A DNA stretch of 64,000 bases from Xanthostigma xanthostigma (GCA_963575645.1 OY754469.1:37654753-37718752), one strand, 5' to 3'; positions 31,406 to 43,328 are shown, numbered from the stretch's first letter. Notes: generated by a model from the letters alone, not told the origin. A program made the numbers and translations.

Positions 31406-31605
31406 AATATTGAAGGAGATTTATTTGGTTAAGGAACAATTGAAAAATAAGCTTTACCCGAGTATCGCTTGTGGCCAACGTATCGAAAAATATATCTTCA
31501 TCATCAGGGCCTCAAAATATATTTTTCGAAACGTTGGCCACAAGCGATACTCTGGTAAAGCTTATTTTTCAATTGTTCCTCAACCAAATAAATCTCCTTC
31601 AATAT
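31406..31605. mobile_element. Palindromic mini-Penelope candidate 3
   Basis: A 200-bp palindrome: AATATTGAAGGAGATTTATT pairs with AATAAATCTCCTTCAATATT. Pairing continues through GGAACAATTGAAAAATAAGC and CGCTTGTGGCCAACG to a small centre holding CATCATCAGGGCC. A shorter version lies at 36369-36511. The centre of the left arm contains an intact CTGATGA box (minus strand). No clear target duplication beyond AATATTA. The plus-strand frame 31389-31667 is a product of the palindrome. Confidence 0.65.
31473..31511 (-). ncRNA. Hammerhead-ribozyme-like motif
   Basis: Minus strand: GGCC-CTGATGA-T-GAAGA-TATAT-TTTTC-GATAC-GTT-GGCC. The CTGATGA box is perfect, helix II pairs GAAGA with TTTTC (one G-T), and helix I is GGCC/GGCC. 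The second core box reads GATAC instead of GAAAC, but the partner arm and the copy at 36.4 kb read GAAAC. The same order (stem, CTGATGA-like box, helix II, GAAACGTT, stem) is present in the Penelope element at 23.9/27.3 kb. Confidence 0.5.
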
Positions 31606-32739
31606 TAAATTATTATTTCCATAAGCTGCAAATTACCTGCAATAGATGCATTGTTTTGAACGGATAACCGCACAATTTGCATCAGTTTTTTTGCCTTTGC
31701 AAGCGACCGTACGGCAAGCATAGCTTATAAAATAGGTATACTTTATTAATAATGTATAAAACTTAGTGGCTTTTTACAAGCTTTGATTTATCTTGCAGTG
31801 TTTGTACGTTATTTTGTTTGCTTAGGTCAAATCTTGTAAGCTTAATTAGAACCGCTTCCTCTTATCCTACGGAGTTAAATTTTTACATGTTGGTTCAGTT
31901 CTGATGACAATACAATATTATAATATCTAACTGACCGGTCCGGCTTTCGTACGGATGCAAATCGCACTTTTAATAAAGCATGCGACAACTTTTTCAGCTA
32001 CTTCCCGCGCCGTTATCCGATTGAGCTGAAATTTTGCATACGTATGTAGTTCCGATGACAATAAAATATTATAATAACTAACTGACCGGAACTGTCTAAA
32101 TCTAATCAACAGAAATATTGAGAGTTCTCTATCTTTAACGCGCAATCCATACTTCTAAGTCAATGGTAGGTACCTTCATTGCAACAGAAACTAACTTCAC
32201 TAAGGAATGTTTAATTTAAACTTGTTCATACGTGAACATGTGGTGGCTACATTGAGTTTGTTTCAAGTGTTCACATCTTGAGTTTCAACATTCTTTTTGT
32301 TGTTCTTTATATTTTCTTTATTTAAAACTAGATTAACTCGAAGTTGTCAATAGTCGGATGTCGGGCTGGACAAACACACTGTCAAGCAATCCAAGTGGAC
32401 AGTGCTCTTAAATCGGGGTCACCCTGAGACGTTTCTATTGATGGAATTATTGGAAGCCAAAAACAGGTAGCTAATATAAATAAAATTGCAAGTTTGAAAA
32501 AATTCACACCCGGCAAAACGTGAAAGAAGATTACCAGCAATGGTACACAATAATTTTTAAGTTGATTCTTTTTTTTAACAGCCAGTAGAAATCAAATAGA
32601 CGAACAAAATATTTTAAGTAACTTTTTTATCAAAACTCAAAAATAAGAGAGTAACTGCCTTTCAAAGTTTAAATAGATTTTTTAAATTTTGTTAAATTAA
32701 TATTTAAGCCCGGTCAACACACGGAAAAAAATGATTACA
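31606..32739. other. Unassigned stretch with a decayed repeat
   Basis: About 31755-32100 resembles 50345-50600 (TTTTTACAAGCTTTGATTTA, TTGCAGTGTTTGTACG, GGTCAAATCTTGTA). TTCTGATGACAATA.AATATTATAAT.A occurs twice within it, ~145 bp apart (about 31899 and 32052). No gene. Confidence 0.45.
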
Positions 32740-32975
32740 ATACCCGATTTGTTAATCATAAAAATCGAGCCTAAAATGAGAGAATATGACACTATGACTT
32801 GGAATATACCATTGATTTTATACACAAATATAGATGATCCACATAAACATACCTTGTAAATAGTTGTGTGCTGTGTACTTTGAGTTTATTTGTGTTGTTA
32901 ACATTTTATTTGTGTCATATTCTCTTATCTTAGAGTCGATTTTTAGGGTTAACAAATCGGAGAAGTTGATTAAAA
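32740..32975. mobile_element. MITE with ~55-bp inverted repeats
   Basis: Left ACCCGATTTGTTAATCATAA, AAAATCGAGCCTAAAATGAG, GAGAATATGACAC. Right, reversed: CCGATTTGTTAACCC, AAAAATCGACTCTAAG, GAGAATATGACAC. ~236 bp, non-coding; edges approximate. Confidence 0.75.
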
Positions 32976-33644
32976 AAAGTTAATTAGAAATTATTTAATT
33001 TAACAGCATTGGTACATAATTTAGCTAGGCAACTCATGTGCGATTTATCATTGTATACTTATATTATCTAACATATAAATTTTGTTATCATCAAATAACG
33101 GATGAAGGTATATATTTCTAATATCGGATCTCGCACTAATAGAATACATGAGAATAAATGTAGGCCAGCACACTATACTGGACGATACGCAGTTCGATGC
33201 AATTTGTTTTCATATAAACTGTTTCTTAACTTTGAGCGACTTAGTCTGTAGTCACGGCCTACGTTATACGTAATAATATAATGTTGTGTACCTACATATA
33301 CAAACACGGATCAACAAAAGAAGAAACGGATAACGCATTTTCAGCAGTAAACTTTAACTTAATGTGACATTTAGTGACAAAATTCTACTGTAGATGCCAT
33401 TTAAGCCTACGAGATTGTCTGTCAAGGATGACCAAAAAGAAAAGATCAGAAAATAGCTATTTATGCTATACAAGTGCGGAAAGTGACGAATTATGACGTA
33501 CAGGGCTATAACTACCATCTGCCAGATGGAATCAAATCTTTGCCATTGCAAACTTTATACCTTAAAGTGTAACGTTTTGTTTTGTTATGACGTTGGCTGT
33601 AAAGAGAATTCAAAGTTACTTGATATAATTTAAAGTTTTATTAG
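32976..33644. other. Unassigned stretch
   Basis: No gene or repeat boundary recognised. Confidence 0.45.
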
Positions 33645-34339
33645 TGTATTTGCCATAAGGCACTTACACTATTGGCGTCGGTCGGATGGCGGGACCTAGG
33701 GGTCGGACCAAAATTTCTCGACGTTTCATAACCTTCTAAGAAGTTTGGCACCATTTTTGGAAAAGTATGTTTATATATGTATATATATATATATTTATAT
33801 ATATATATATATATATATATGTGTTAGCACGATAACTCTCGACAGACTTAATCGATTTAAACGAAATTTGGGCCACATGTTGGAATCTATCACCGCACGA
33901 AGCCTATTTAAAATGGGCCCAATCGGGCCACGTTAAGGGTGGTATTTAGGGGTTGAAAAAATTTTTCGGGCCCAAAAATACCGAAAAAATTTTCGGAATC
34001 GTTTCAAATTTGAAATTTAACCCTTTAGTAATTATTAAAATATGCTGCTAAAATTTTAAAAACATCGGCCCGACAGGACCGGACTTACAAATTTTATGAG
34101 AACACAAGTTTACTGATATAGGTAGATTTACATACTGAAGGGTGTATATAATTTGGTACAGATGTTGAATTGATATGTAGTATTGAAATTTAGTAAAAAT
34201 TGTTGTTTTAAGGGGTGTATTAAGGGGTAATTTTTTTTATTTTGTCCAAAAATAAGTTCATACAATAGAGCCACACTGCCTATAAAAGCAAATACACTAT
34301 ATTGTCGGCAGGGTTTGGCACTGCGACCCGAGTTTTTTT
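33645..34339 (+). repeat. Dispersed repeat family D, copy 1
   Basis: About 690 bp, closely matching 38496-39128: GTATTTGCCATAAGGCACTT, ACACTATTGGCGTCGGTCGG, GACCTAGGGGTCGGAC, GACAGACTTAATCGATTTAA, GGTGGTATTTAGGGGTTG, and the end CACTATATTGTCGG then GCGACCCGAGTTTTTTT. GCAAATACACTA near the end mirrors TAGTGTATTTGC at the start, a short terminal inverted repeat. No coding capacity; the short frame at 33745-33936 is shared with copy 2 only through the repeat. Copy 1 contains an expanded TA microsatellite. Confidence 0.8.
33775..33822. repeat. (TA)n microsatellite inside family D copy 1
   Basis: About 48 bp of near-pure TA repeats; copy 2 has only TATATATA at this site, so the expansion followed insertion. 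Confidence 0.9.
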
Positions 34340-35136
34340 AAGATGTAAGGTAAGTATTATAAAATATTATTAAAATTATTTAAATATTAAAACGTTTAGT
34401 TCCAGATGCCAGAATGCTTTTATTATTGTAATGTATCTTGTGAAGCCATTTATATTGGAAATATATCAGAATAAATTAATACTTTAGTAATGAATTTCTG
34501 ATATCCAAATAATGGTACAAGTTGTTGTAAGTTTGAAATATGAGAAAGAACTGCCAAAAGTATTTTAGTACGATTAAAAATTTGGAATTTTGTTAAGACC
34601 TTGACAAGATCGCAAATGAAATCAGTTAACTAATAATTAATTATTGAACGTTAAGTAATCACCAACGATGATTCTCGATTTTAATCTATTTTGACAAAGT
34701 TTTATATTGAAATTTTAAATATTATATATGTTAACATAATACAAAAGTTGTATATGTTACAAAAGAATGATTTGGTAAACAGAGAATTTTATAGCATTGC
34801 ATAGTTTAATCTGTAATTTTTCAATTGTTTTTTATGGACATGCCATACACTTTTTTGTCAATGTAGTAAATAAATCTATTCTATTCTCTAGGCAGGAGCA
34901 ACAGGGGCCAGACAGAAGAGAGATCCCAGAAAGATCGAAAAAATTCGCAGTATATTAAAGAAAAGTGTACGTCTTTCAATAATTTTTTTGAAAATCTGTC
35001 CGAAATTAGTAGCCCACCTCCCACCTCCTTACTACTGTCCTAAAAAAGAAGTAGTAGCTAAAAAAAAAGAAGAAAAATACACGTAAGTTTAAAAATTGTT
35101 CGTAAAAATCAGTGGAAACATACCTAACTAAATTTT
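34340..35136. other. AT-rich stretch with a LINE-type 3' tail
   Basis: AGTAAATAAATCTATTCTATTCTC at about 34865-34890 looks like a non-LTR retrotransposon tail (AATAAA-like signal plus short pentamer repeats), but no coding remnant is recognisable upstream. No host gene. Confidence 0.4.
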
Positions 35137-35560
35137 TGACGTGATAACGTCTTATAAATTGATGAAACACCGGCTGCACGCACGAAAAAGAGTAACGTTC
35201 CGCAAGCGAGAGCGCGATATAAGCGATAGTCTCTCTCTTCTCGCGTGACGTCAGAGAGTAGTGTGCGTCCAACATTTTTTTCGGCTGTTCCAGCGAAAGC
35301 TACATATGACAGATGGCCAGATAAATTATACGGTTTGTTAACAAATATATAATATATATACATTCTTTTAAATGTCTTTTATAATTGCTTAAAAATATGT
35401 ATTTTGCTTTGGTTGATCAAATTATTAGTCGGTAAAAATATAGTTTGACAGCTACTAAAATTTAGGTTATGTATTATTAAATATGATATTCGAGCGGAAT
35501 ACGTTATCACGTAAAACTATCGTCTGTCAACCGACTTTACAGACAACCAATTTTTTTTTT
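35137..35560. repeat. Dispersed repeat family K, copy 1
   Basis: Start GACGTGATAACGTCTTATAA and ATTGATGAAACACCGGCTGC; end GAATACGTTATCACGTAAAA, CTATCGTCTGT, CCGACTTTACAGACAACC and poly(T). GACGTGATAACGT at the start and ACGTTATCACGT near the end are inverted, suggesting a DNA transposon. Related copies: 58857-59034 and 59198-59897. The overlapping minus-strand frames 35006-35363 lie in or across it and are not convincing genes. Confidence 0.7.
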
Positions 35561-36067
35561 TAGCTCTCTCGAAAATTTGTTTTTTCTGGGTGTACTTCTG
35601 GTTAAAACTATTATTTTGGGGAAGTAAGTAACTTTATTTAATTACGACCCTGATGACACGGGGTATTTACAGAACTCATATCTGGCACTGCTGTGTCACT
35701 CGAGAGAACCTATCGACTCGTTCTATATGATAAGTCAGTTATACAAAATTTTATGCATTCCTTGCATTAAAAATTTACTTTTAATTTTATTTTGAAGCTA
35801 GTACGTGTTAGAAAGTTTTTTTATAACTGAAAGGCCTTTAATAAAGTCAGAGCAAGTGGAAAGGGATTTTTCATTTTGCTGAACAAACCATAGAGCTTAT
35901 AAAAATAAGACTAGAGCGCAACACCAGAGCTACGAAGTTAGCCTAGACAGTCGCAATAATGTATTTTCAACATCATCTATTTTCAACTGATTTTACTCAC
36001 GTATTTTCAAGTTGTTAGTCCCCACTTCTCACACAAAGTATCTGCTCTTGAAAAATTTAACCTCGAA

Positions 36068-36319
36068 TCTATACTAATGTTATAAAGAGAGAGTGTGAAT
36101 TTTGTGAGTTTGTGTGTATGCGGAGGGTAATCTCCAAAATTACTCATCTGATTTCAAAATTTTTTCACCAATATTTAAAATGGACCTTCAGAAACATAGG
36201 CAATATATTATCACCTTAAAATAAAATCGCTTTTCGTGCGGAGACCAATTTTATAACATAAGTCGACGAAAAAACGGTAACAATCTACAAATTCGTGAGA
36301 AGCCGGACCGGGCCACAAG
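36068..36319 (+). mobile_element. Non-autonomous Helitron, 252 bp, near-complete
   Basis: A|TCTATACTAATGTTATAAAG at the 5' end and GAGAAGCCGGACCGGGCCACAAG|T at the 3' end, with the GC-rich hairpin just before the terminus (CTAG reads CAAG here). The middle has GGGTAATCTCCAAAATTACTC and GTCGACGAAAAAACGGTAAC. The same family as 27440-28499. Confidence 0.8.
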
Positions 36320-36368
36320 TTAATACATAAAGAATTTTATTAGTAGAAGTTTTGCTCCAAAAATATGT

Positions 36369-36511
36369 ATTGAAGGAGATTTATTTAGTTGAGGAACAAT
36401 TGAAAAATAATTGCTTTACCAAAATATATTTTTCGAAACGTTGGCCACAAGCGATACTTTGGTAAAGCTTATTTTTCAATTGTTCCTCAACCAAATAAAT
36501 CTCCTTCAATA
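36369..36511. mobile_element. Palindromic mini-Penelope candidate 4
   Basis: TATTGAAGGAGATTTATTTA pairs with AAATAAATCTCCTTCAATA. It is a shorter relative of 31406-31605 in which the left inner arm is deleted, leaving a single TTTTTCGAAACGTTGGCC core. A partly matching ~15-bp direct repeat (ATAAAGAATTTTATT / ATAAAGAGTTTTACT) flanks it. Confidence 0.6.
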
Positions 36512-36751
36512 AAGAGTTTTACTGATCGGTCTACCACTAAGATGATGAAGAAGTTAAAAATCGAGAAGCTGATTAATCCCGCCAGGTTGAACATTTATTA
36601 GTTCCACTGTACTTTTAAAATAAAATCAAAAGTAAACTTGTCAGTGAGTTGAGAGATTTGTAACTTTCTTCGATGCACTGACGTTGATTCCATTTAAATA
36701 TAAGATGCACTCATTCACTCAAAATCAACGAGATCAGTTTATTGTCAATAC
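36512..36751. other. Unassigned stretch
   Basis: Nothing recognisable. Confidence 0.4.
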
Positions 36752-36834
36752 AGTCGAAACTATAACGAAACTCTCTAAAACGAGAGAAATTACTCAGTCC
36801 CTTGAGTTTTGTTACAGAAAGTTTTGACTATACT
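36752..36834. mobile_element. Very short pogo/mariner-type MITE
   Basis: TACAGTCGAAACTATAACGA pairs imperfectly with the right end AAAGTTTTGACTATA; the middle has CTAAAACGAG...CCTTGAGTTTTGTTA. ~83 bp with TA at both edges. The ends resemble the AGT-AAACTCTATAACGAA type of mariner/pogo elements. Related single ends appear near 45230 and 63615. Confidence 0.55.
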
Positions 36835-37174
36835 AAAATAATCACTTCTAACTACACTGATAATAACCTAACTTTTTTAAAACAAATTGTTTTTTGAACA
36901 TGTTATATTTAGCCATACTCTACTATTTTTATTGTTCTAAATACTGCACTCTTTGTAATCACTAATGTTTAACATGTTATTTAGGTAGTCACTTTGCTTA
37001 ACAGAATAAAAAACAAACAAAAGTGATTACTCACAGTATTTATTTTGCTTAGCACTTGGTAATCACCGTGGTTATAAATAACTTCACTTGTAAGTTTGTT
37101 TAAAATATAAATTAACAATACATTAGATATCGTGTCCATCGCGATAATAATTGATAAGAAAAATCGCAGGATTG

Positions 37175-37257
37175 TTGACAAAAAGTTAGATTTATTAGTG
37201 TACAACGTTTCATCTATAAACGAAACGTTGTACGCTAATAAATCTAACTTTTTCTTA
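37175..37257. repeat. Short palindrome with GAAACGTTGTAC
   Basis: AAAAAGTTAGATTTATTAGTG and TACAACGTTTC pair with GAAACGTTGTACGC and TAATAAATCTAACTTTTT around a 10-nt loop (ATCTATAAAC). The centre carries the GAAACGTTG phrase seen in the Penelope and mini-palindrome cores. Antisense frames at 36981-37205 and 37132-37356 mirror each other because of it. Confidence 0.7.
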
Positions 37258-38495
37258 TTAAATTTAACCTCTTGTAACGCAGTGGAATTTTTTGTTTATT
37301 GTTTTATTTTTAGGTTTAATATTTTAAATAGATTTTGTAAAATAAAATTTGTTTAATTAAAATGGTGTTTATTAATTTGGTACAATTATTAAGCTGATGA
37401 TTTATAAGATTAGAACAAATTATTTCTTTAACTTTTAATAATAATTCTGGCGACTGTGGTCTGAATTTTATATTAATGTTATTTTAATGATTGATAATGT
37501 TGAACTGTTTTAAAAAATAATTTTACAATTGTGAATTCTAAAATTGAAAGTAAGGATGCCAGGCCCTTGCATAACTACACTATAATTTGTAATAAAATGA
37601 AATTATGTCATTGCACAGGGCCGGCATCGTTACACTCTGAAAAAATTACGCAAATAACTCTGGGGCTAACAAATCTACACTAATGCATGATACGAGTGTT
37701 TTTTTTCAGAAAAATGTTTTTTACAGAGCATGAATGTCATCTGCTGAATAATTTGTCAGTCTATAATAATAATTGATAATTTTACAATGCCAATATAGTG
37801 TGTTATCATTGCGATAAAACGACTGTTCATTCACAATGTTTAATTCACAAAATAAGAATTCGGTGCACGTTATCTTATTCAACAATAGTATATTTTCCAC
37901 ATCCCTATATTGTTATCTACTGGTTCAATTACGAGATGATCTGAAACAAAAGACAATCCTCTGGGGAAAACAATGAAACTTATATTGATTTTACATTAGC
38001 AACGTTAGAATTTATACTTCTTTCTCACACTTTTTCCGTTAGCCCGACGGCCCCCTAGCAGGACCAAGTCCCGGTAACAAAATATTATACTACTTATATA
38101 TCTTATTTTATATTTGGAGTAATTATTATAGCCATTTGCTTTATGTTCCTTTATATCTGCTATGGTAACGGCTTTTTTTATTCGATTTTAAGAAAATATA
38201 TTTTTGCACGCCACACTTTAAAATACCTGCATATGCCCGTGTAGCGGTCGTAAAATAACCCATTACACATTGTGCGTAATTAAAAACAAAAAGTGTGATG
38301 TAAACAATGCAACATTAATTTCCAAATCACATGTGGGCGTACTTTTCATAAGCAATCCAAATAGATTGCACATTGAACTATCAGATATATAAATATTTAA
38401 TTATTATGAAGTGAAAATCAGCTATTTTATAGGAATTGATACGTGCAAAAAATGTAGTATGCATCTTTTTCATATTAATGTATTTTATTAATTTA
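37258..38495. other. Unassigned AT-rich stretch
   Basis: No gene, RNA or repeat boundary recognised over ~1.2 kb on either strand. Confidence 0.5.
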
Positions 38496-39128
38496 TTTGC
38501 CATAAGGCACTTACACTATTGGCGTCGGTCGGATGGCAGGACCTAGGGGTCGGACCCAAATTTCTAGACGTCTCAGAAACTCCTAAAAACTTTGGCACCA
38601 TTTTTGGAAATGTTTATATATACGACAGACTTAATCGATTTAAACGAAATTTGGTCCACATGTTGAAATACACTACCGCACGAAGCCTGTTTAAAATGGG
38701 CCCAATAGGGCCTTTTTCAGGGTGGTATTTAGGGGTTGAAAAATTTTTTTGGTCCCAAAAATACCGAAAAAATTCTCCGAGTCGTTTCAAAATTGAAATT
38801 TAACCCATTAGTGAAAGTAAAAATATGCTTCCAAAATGTTATTAAAATCGGCCCGACAGGACCAAACTTAAAAATTTTATGAAAATGTTAGTTTGTACTT
38901 TGTAGATATATGGATTTACTTAGTGAAGGGTGAATTTAATTTGGTAAATTGATAATAATACTGAAACTACGAAAAAAAATATTTTTTTAAGGGATGTATT
39001 AAGGGATTAAGTTTTTTGATTTTGTCCAAAAACAAAAGAGTTAAGTTCACATAATAAAGCCACACTGCCTGTATTAGCAAATACACTATATTGTCGGTAA
39101 GGTTTTACATTGCGACCCGAGTTTTTTA
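38496..39128 (+). repeat. Dispersed repeat family D, copy 2
   Basis: Collinear with 33645-34339; ends GCGACCCGAGTTTTTTAATT. It lies ~180 bp beyond the poly(A) signal of the host gene, so it does not overlap the transcript. The 94-codon frame at 38519-38803 is a repeat product. Confidence 0.8.
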
Positions 39129-39305
39129 ATTATGTTTGATTCACTAGTCGCAGTGCCTCACTTGATTCGGTAGCCAGGCACCTAGAACAAAATGGCCAGG
39201 TGCATGTTTAATTTAAACGTATTTATCTAAAGCCACCAACTCGCGGAGTAATATCTTAAAACTTTGAGGCAAAAATGAGAAGAAACCAGGTTTTAATATG
39301 TCGGT

Positions 39306-39311
39306 TTTATT
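39306..39311 (-). terminator. Polyadenylation signal of the secreted-protein gene
   Basis: AATAAA on the minus strand, about 132 nt downstream of the TGA stop; the first canonical signal after the stop. Intervening sequence is AT-rich 3' UTR. Confidence 0.65.
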
Positions 39312-39442
39312 ATTAAAAAATAAAAACATGAAAATTTTTTTAATTATTACACACTTAAAAATCGAAATAACATAGGTAAATCAGTCTTGAAATAACAAAA
39401 ACGATATTTACAATTTATCTCCCGTAATCTATAACAAATTAT

Positions 39443-42400
39443 TCAGTCTATATCCGCTTTAGGATTATTTTTATTTCTGTTGTTTGTACGCAATATTTTC
39501 CTTCTTTTTTTACCATATTCAAGTTCTTCAGTTTGTTTTTCTACTGGTTCATCTTTATAGATTTCCGTGTTATTGTTAACTTTCTCCTGTTGCTTATTTT
39601 TTTCAGCTGTAGGTCTACGGTTACGTCTTTTGCTAGGAACTAATTTAGTCGTTTTAACTTTTTCATCATTAATTACTTTTTGTTTATCACCATACTTATG
39701 CCTAGACGTATCACTTCCAAATTTCACTTCCTCATAGCTTTCCGATCCCTGAGTTTTTTTATTCTTTTTTCTTATCCAATAATTTTGACTCTGCTCTAGT
39801 TTTTGATCATCATTTTCAGTCAATTTGTTTTTTTGAGCCATCGCTTCATTTTGTGGTCGCATGAAACCATTTTTTTGATCCCAATTTTTAAAACTATTCT
39901 CACTCGCCGCAAATCGAATTTCTTCACCACTCGTTGAACCTTTGAGCGAATTTTTATTAAGTCCTGAATAATTCCCGGCAGAAATTTGATAATCCAGCGT
40001 GTCTCTGTTACCATAGTAACCATTTGGCTTGAAACCATTCGTATTACCGTTAGTCCATGATTCTGGTTTGTTTCTAATATTTTGCGTGCCCCAATATGTT
40101 TCATTTCGATCGTCATCATACATTGGTCTAAAACCATTATCATTATTTCGATAGAAGGTTTGTGGAGATACTTGCTTCATATTGTGATCGCTTTGATCAA
40201 AATACTCATTACCTTGATTATTTCCAGATGCGTTATTTCCTTTATAATTGCCCTTATACATATTTTTGTTGTAAACTGATTTATCATTTCGGACATTTTC
40301 ATCTTTCCAATACTCCTCCGTATGTTTTTGCTGATTATTTTGACCCTTAATATTTTTATAAGTGTTGTATTCCGGATTATATTCAGCACTATTATTGGCA
40401 TACGCATTTGGGTCATTGCCTTTAAAATTGTTCCTTTGACTATATCCAAAATAGTTTCCGTGATTATACTTATAATCATTGTGATCATCATAATACTTCT
40501 GACCATTACCGTATTTATGACTCTGATCCCGTTTATTTTCATGACTATTATAACGCTGATTTTTATCATGATAATATTTATAATTTGAATAAAGATTCCC
40601 ATAATCTTGTCCTTTATTACGATAATATATGTTGCCTCCATTATATCCAGACTGATGATGCTGATTTTGATGATAATTATTTGCTTGTTTCTTCTTCGTT
40701 GGATTATCAAAACTATTTTCATAACCTCCATTATATCCAAACTGATGATGTTGATTTTGATGATAATCATTCATTTGTTTTTTTCCCGTCGGATTACCGT
40801 AACTATTTCCATATTTCTTATCATGGTGATAATGCATCATGGGATGTTGATCTTGATGATTTACATTTTCATAGTTAATTCTATGATCCTGATAATACCC
40901 ACGATAACGATGATTGTTGCTATTCCATTGATAATTTGATGGTTGATTCACTTGATCATGATTGCTGTGGTAGTTGCGGACATGACTTTTCTCTGGTTTG
41001 GAATATATGTATTCATGAATCCTCGATTCTTGATGCAATTGATTATATCCATGTTCTTTATTATTGGACGATTGATACCCTTGATAATTCTTCATCTCAT
41101 TATTTCCTTCAGGATAATGTGGTTCAAATACATTTTTATGGTGATGATGTGGATTATGTTTCTGTTCATGAGGATTTGATTTTGATTTGTGGACTTGGTT
41201 ACAAGGAATTCTAACAAAAATATTTTTTTCGATATGAATAGGTATTAACTTCTTCACTTCAACAGGAAAAGGCACTTTTTTCTCGACTATATAAGGAATA
41301 TATTTTTTTACTTCGACAGGGACATGTTTTATGACTTGTTTTGAATACATTTCATGTTTGGGTAGTTCTATAGAATGTTCAGTAAATTGATTTGGTTTGA
41401 AATGTTCAACAGTCGAAGTTTCATCTCCATGATTTGCAAATTTGGCAGAAGTATCAGAATGCGGTATAAACACAGGAGCTGGAACTTTTTTTTCAACAGT
41501 TTTCGTTTCAGATTTTAAAAATCTATTCATGGAATCTGCTATTATTTGTTTCATTGATTGCGTTTTCATTTTCTTTATTATAACTGTGAGTGGTTCTCCC
41601 AATAGAAAGACTTCTTCCGATGCTGGGAGATGCTCAGATGTTAATGGATGCTTTTGAGGTAATGATTTTTGTGGAATATATTCTGATGGTTGAAAAGCGT
41701 CAGTTGGGAATTTTTGGGGTAATTGTCCAACTGATGTTGAAAAACTACTTGTCGAAATTTTTTTGGGTAATTCTACCTCTGATGAAGTAAAACTACTCGC
41801 CGAAAATTTTTTGGGTAATTGTCCAATTGATGAAGAAAAACTCGACGAATCTTTTTTTGGTAAATGAGCTATTGATGAAGGAAAGCTATCAATCGAAAAT
41901 TTTAGCGGCGGCGCTTCTAATGACGGAGAAAAATTGTTGGTAGTTGATTTTTGAGACGTGTAACCTATTGATGGTAGAAAATTATCTGCTGAAAACTTTT
42001 CAGGTGTAAGTTCAACAGATGATGGAAAAAAATCAACATTTGGCGTTTGTGTTGAAAACAGATTGATATCATCTTCATTAAATTTGATAACTGAATGGAA
42101 CTGTACAGGGCCAACCGCTTTATTAAGCGACCCCATGACTTTATTTTGGTATTGCCCGTCATTTTTGTTTTTCTGTGTATTGTCTTCAACTATTATTCCA
42201 GTGCAAATGAGAAGACAGGTGCAAAATGACACAGCAATCTAGAAAAAAAGGAAAATAATAAAATTATAGACAAAATCAGCCTAAACACCAAAGATTCTCT
42301 CGCGTTTTTTGCCAGGTTTTTCTCACATCTTCTCTCCAGTGAGTGTAAATTTTGCGATTGCATAAATGTGGGCTTTGACGGGAAGCCAAGCATACACATT

Positions 42401-43227
42401 ACACAGGTATGGTTTAGGAATGGTTATGATAGATAGATATTTTTTACACAATAAGATAGTACAATACATACATAATATGTGACGTCAAATTTACACATTA
42501 AAATTCATAATTAAAAAATTCATCTACAGTGTAAAAACAGTTTTTAGTTAGAAGGCTCCTCAGTGATTTTTTAAAAGTTTCCAGTATCAGCATTTTGATA
42601 TCATTAGGCCATTTATTGTACAGTTATACTCATATAAAAAATAATAGTAGTGTATAATGTAGGTATATACTGTATATCCAATGGAGTAATGAAGTTTATT
42701 ACTGACGAGTTGTGGCATTATGATAAAACGAGCGCCAGCGAGTTTTAACAGTCACACAAATCATATAATAATATCATTACGCGTGAGATATATACCTACT
42801 ATATTTTTTTACGCATATCTCCTATAAAATAGAGTTGCTTTTCATTCATTTTCAGTATTTTCAAAAAAATTTACAGTTCATTTGTGTAGTAGGTAGAAGT
42901 GTCTAGCTAGTAGGCTTTGTAGTGTAGATATGTCTGCTAAGCACAGACGTCTAGCTTGTAGTAATATGAGAAAAAAATAAATTTATTGCATTTTTCTGTA
43001 TCTATTATTAAAAATAATGAATTTTACTTTACCGCACTAGCACCTAATGAATCACTTTAAATGTCTGTATACATGCATGTAGAGCAGCTTTTTTATAGGA
43101 AATAGTGCAGAAAATATTTAAATATTGCATCTTAATCTTCGCCGAAATAAAGATTGAATTCTAACTTCTATTACAATTTATCACAGTGTAAAAAAAATAG
43201 TTAATTAAAACCTACCTGTATAATCAT
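39443..43227 (-). CDS. Secreted low-complexity N/Y/H/Q-rich protein (two exons)
   Basis: Coding exon 1 is 43227-43216 (ATGATTATACAG, MIIQ), followed by the donor GTAGGT. The intron is 42239-43215 (977 bp), ending CTTTTTTTCTAG. Exon 2 is 42238-39443, joined in phase 0, TGA stop. The start MIIQIAVSFCTCLLICTG is a clear signal peptide; without exon 1 the hydrophobic core has no ATG, which is why I chose this start. Total ~935 residues. Residues ~55-190 hold about eight imperfect F-x-S-S-(x)5-LPKK repeats. ~300-335 is a VPVEVKKYIPYIVEKKVPF block followed by PVEVKKLIPIHIEKNI, a motif familiar from insect secreted and cuticular proteins. ~360-790 is extremely rich in N, Y, H, Q and G, with a tandemly duplicated NDYHQNQHHQFGYNGG segment. 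The C-terminus is strongly basic (PSKRRNRRP, GKKRRKILRTNNRNKN). After the signal peptide there is only one Cys. Likely an extracellular matrix, cuticle, silk or salivary-sheath component; the exact role is unknown. Reading frames on the opposite strand here (40082-41790) are shadows. Confidence 0.85.
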
Positions 43228-43320
43228 CACTGTATATTTAATCCACTTTGAGCTGTCATTCACGTAATCACTCTATCTTAACCAATAACTTTATGCTCAT
43301 CGGAATCAACCGTCACTGGT

Positions 43321-43328
43321 ATATATAA
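43321..43328 (-). promoter_or_regulatory. TATA box of the secreted-protein gene
   Basis: Minus strand GGTTTATATATACC, centred ~95 nt upstream of the ATG, placing a start site near 43290-43300 and a 5' UTR of ~65-75 nt. It is the only strong TATA element in the immediate upstream region. Confidence 0.6.

Noticed and set aside
40082-41790. Several plus- and minus-strand frames of 60-197 codons inside the secreted-protein exon
   Set aside because: They are shadows of a repetitive, codon-biased exon; their peptides are strings of I, M and F produced by reading Asn/Tyr/His codons in other frames.
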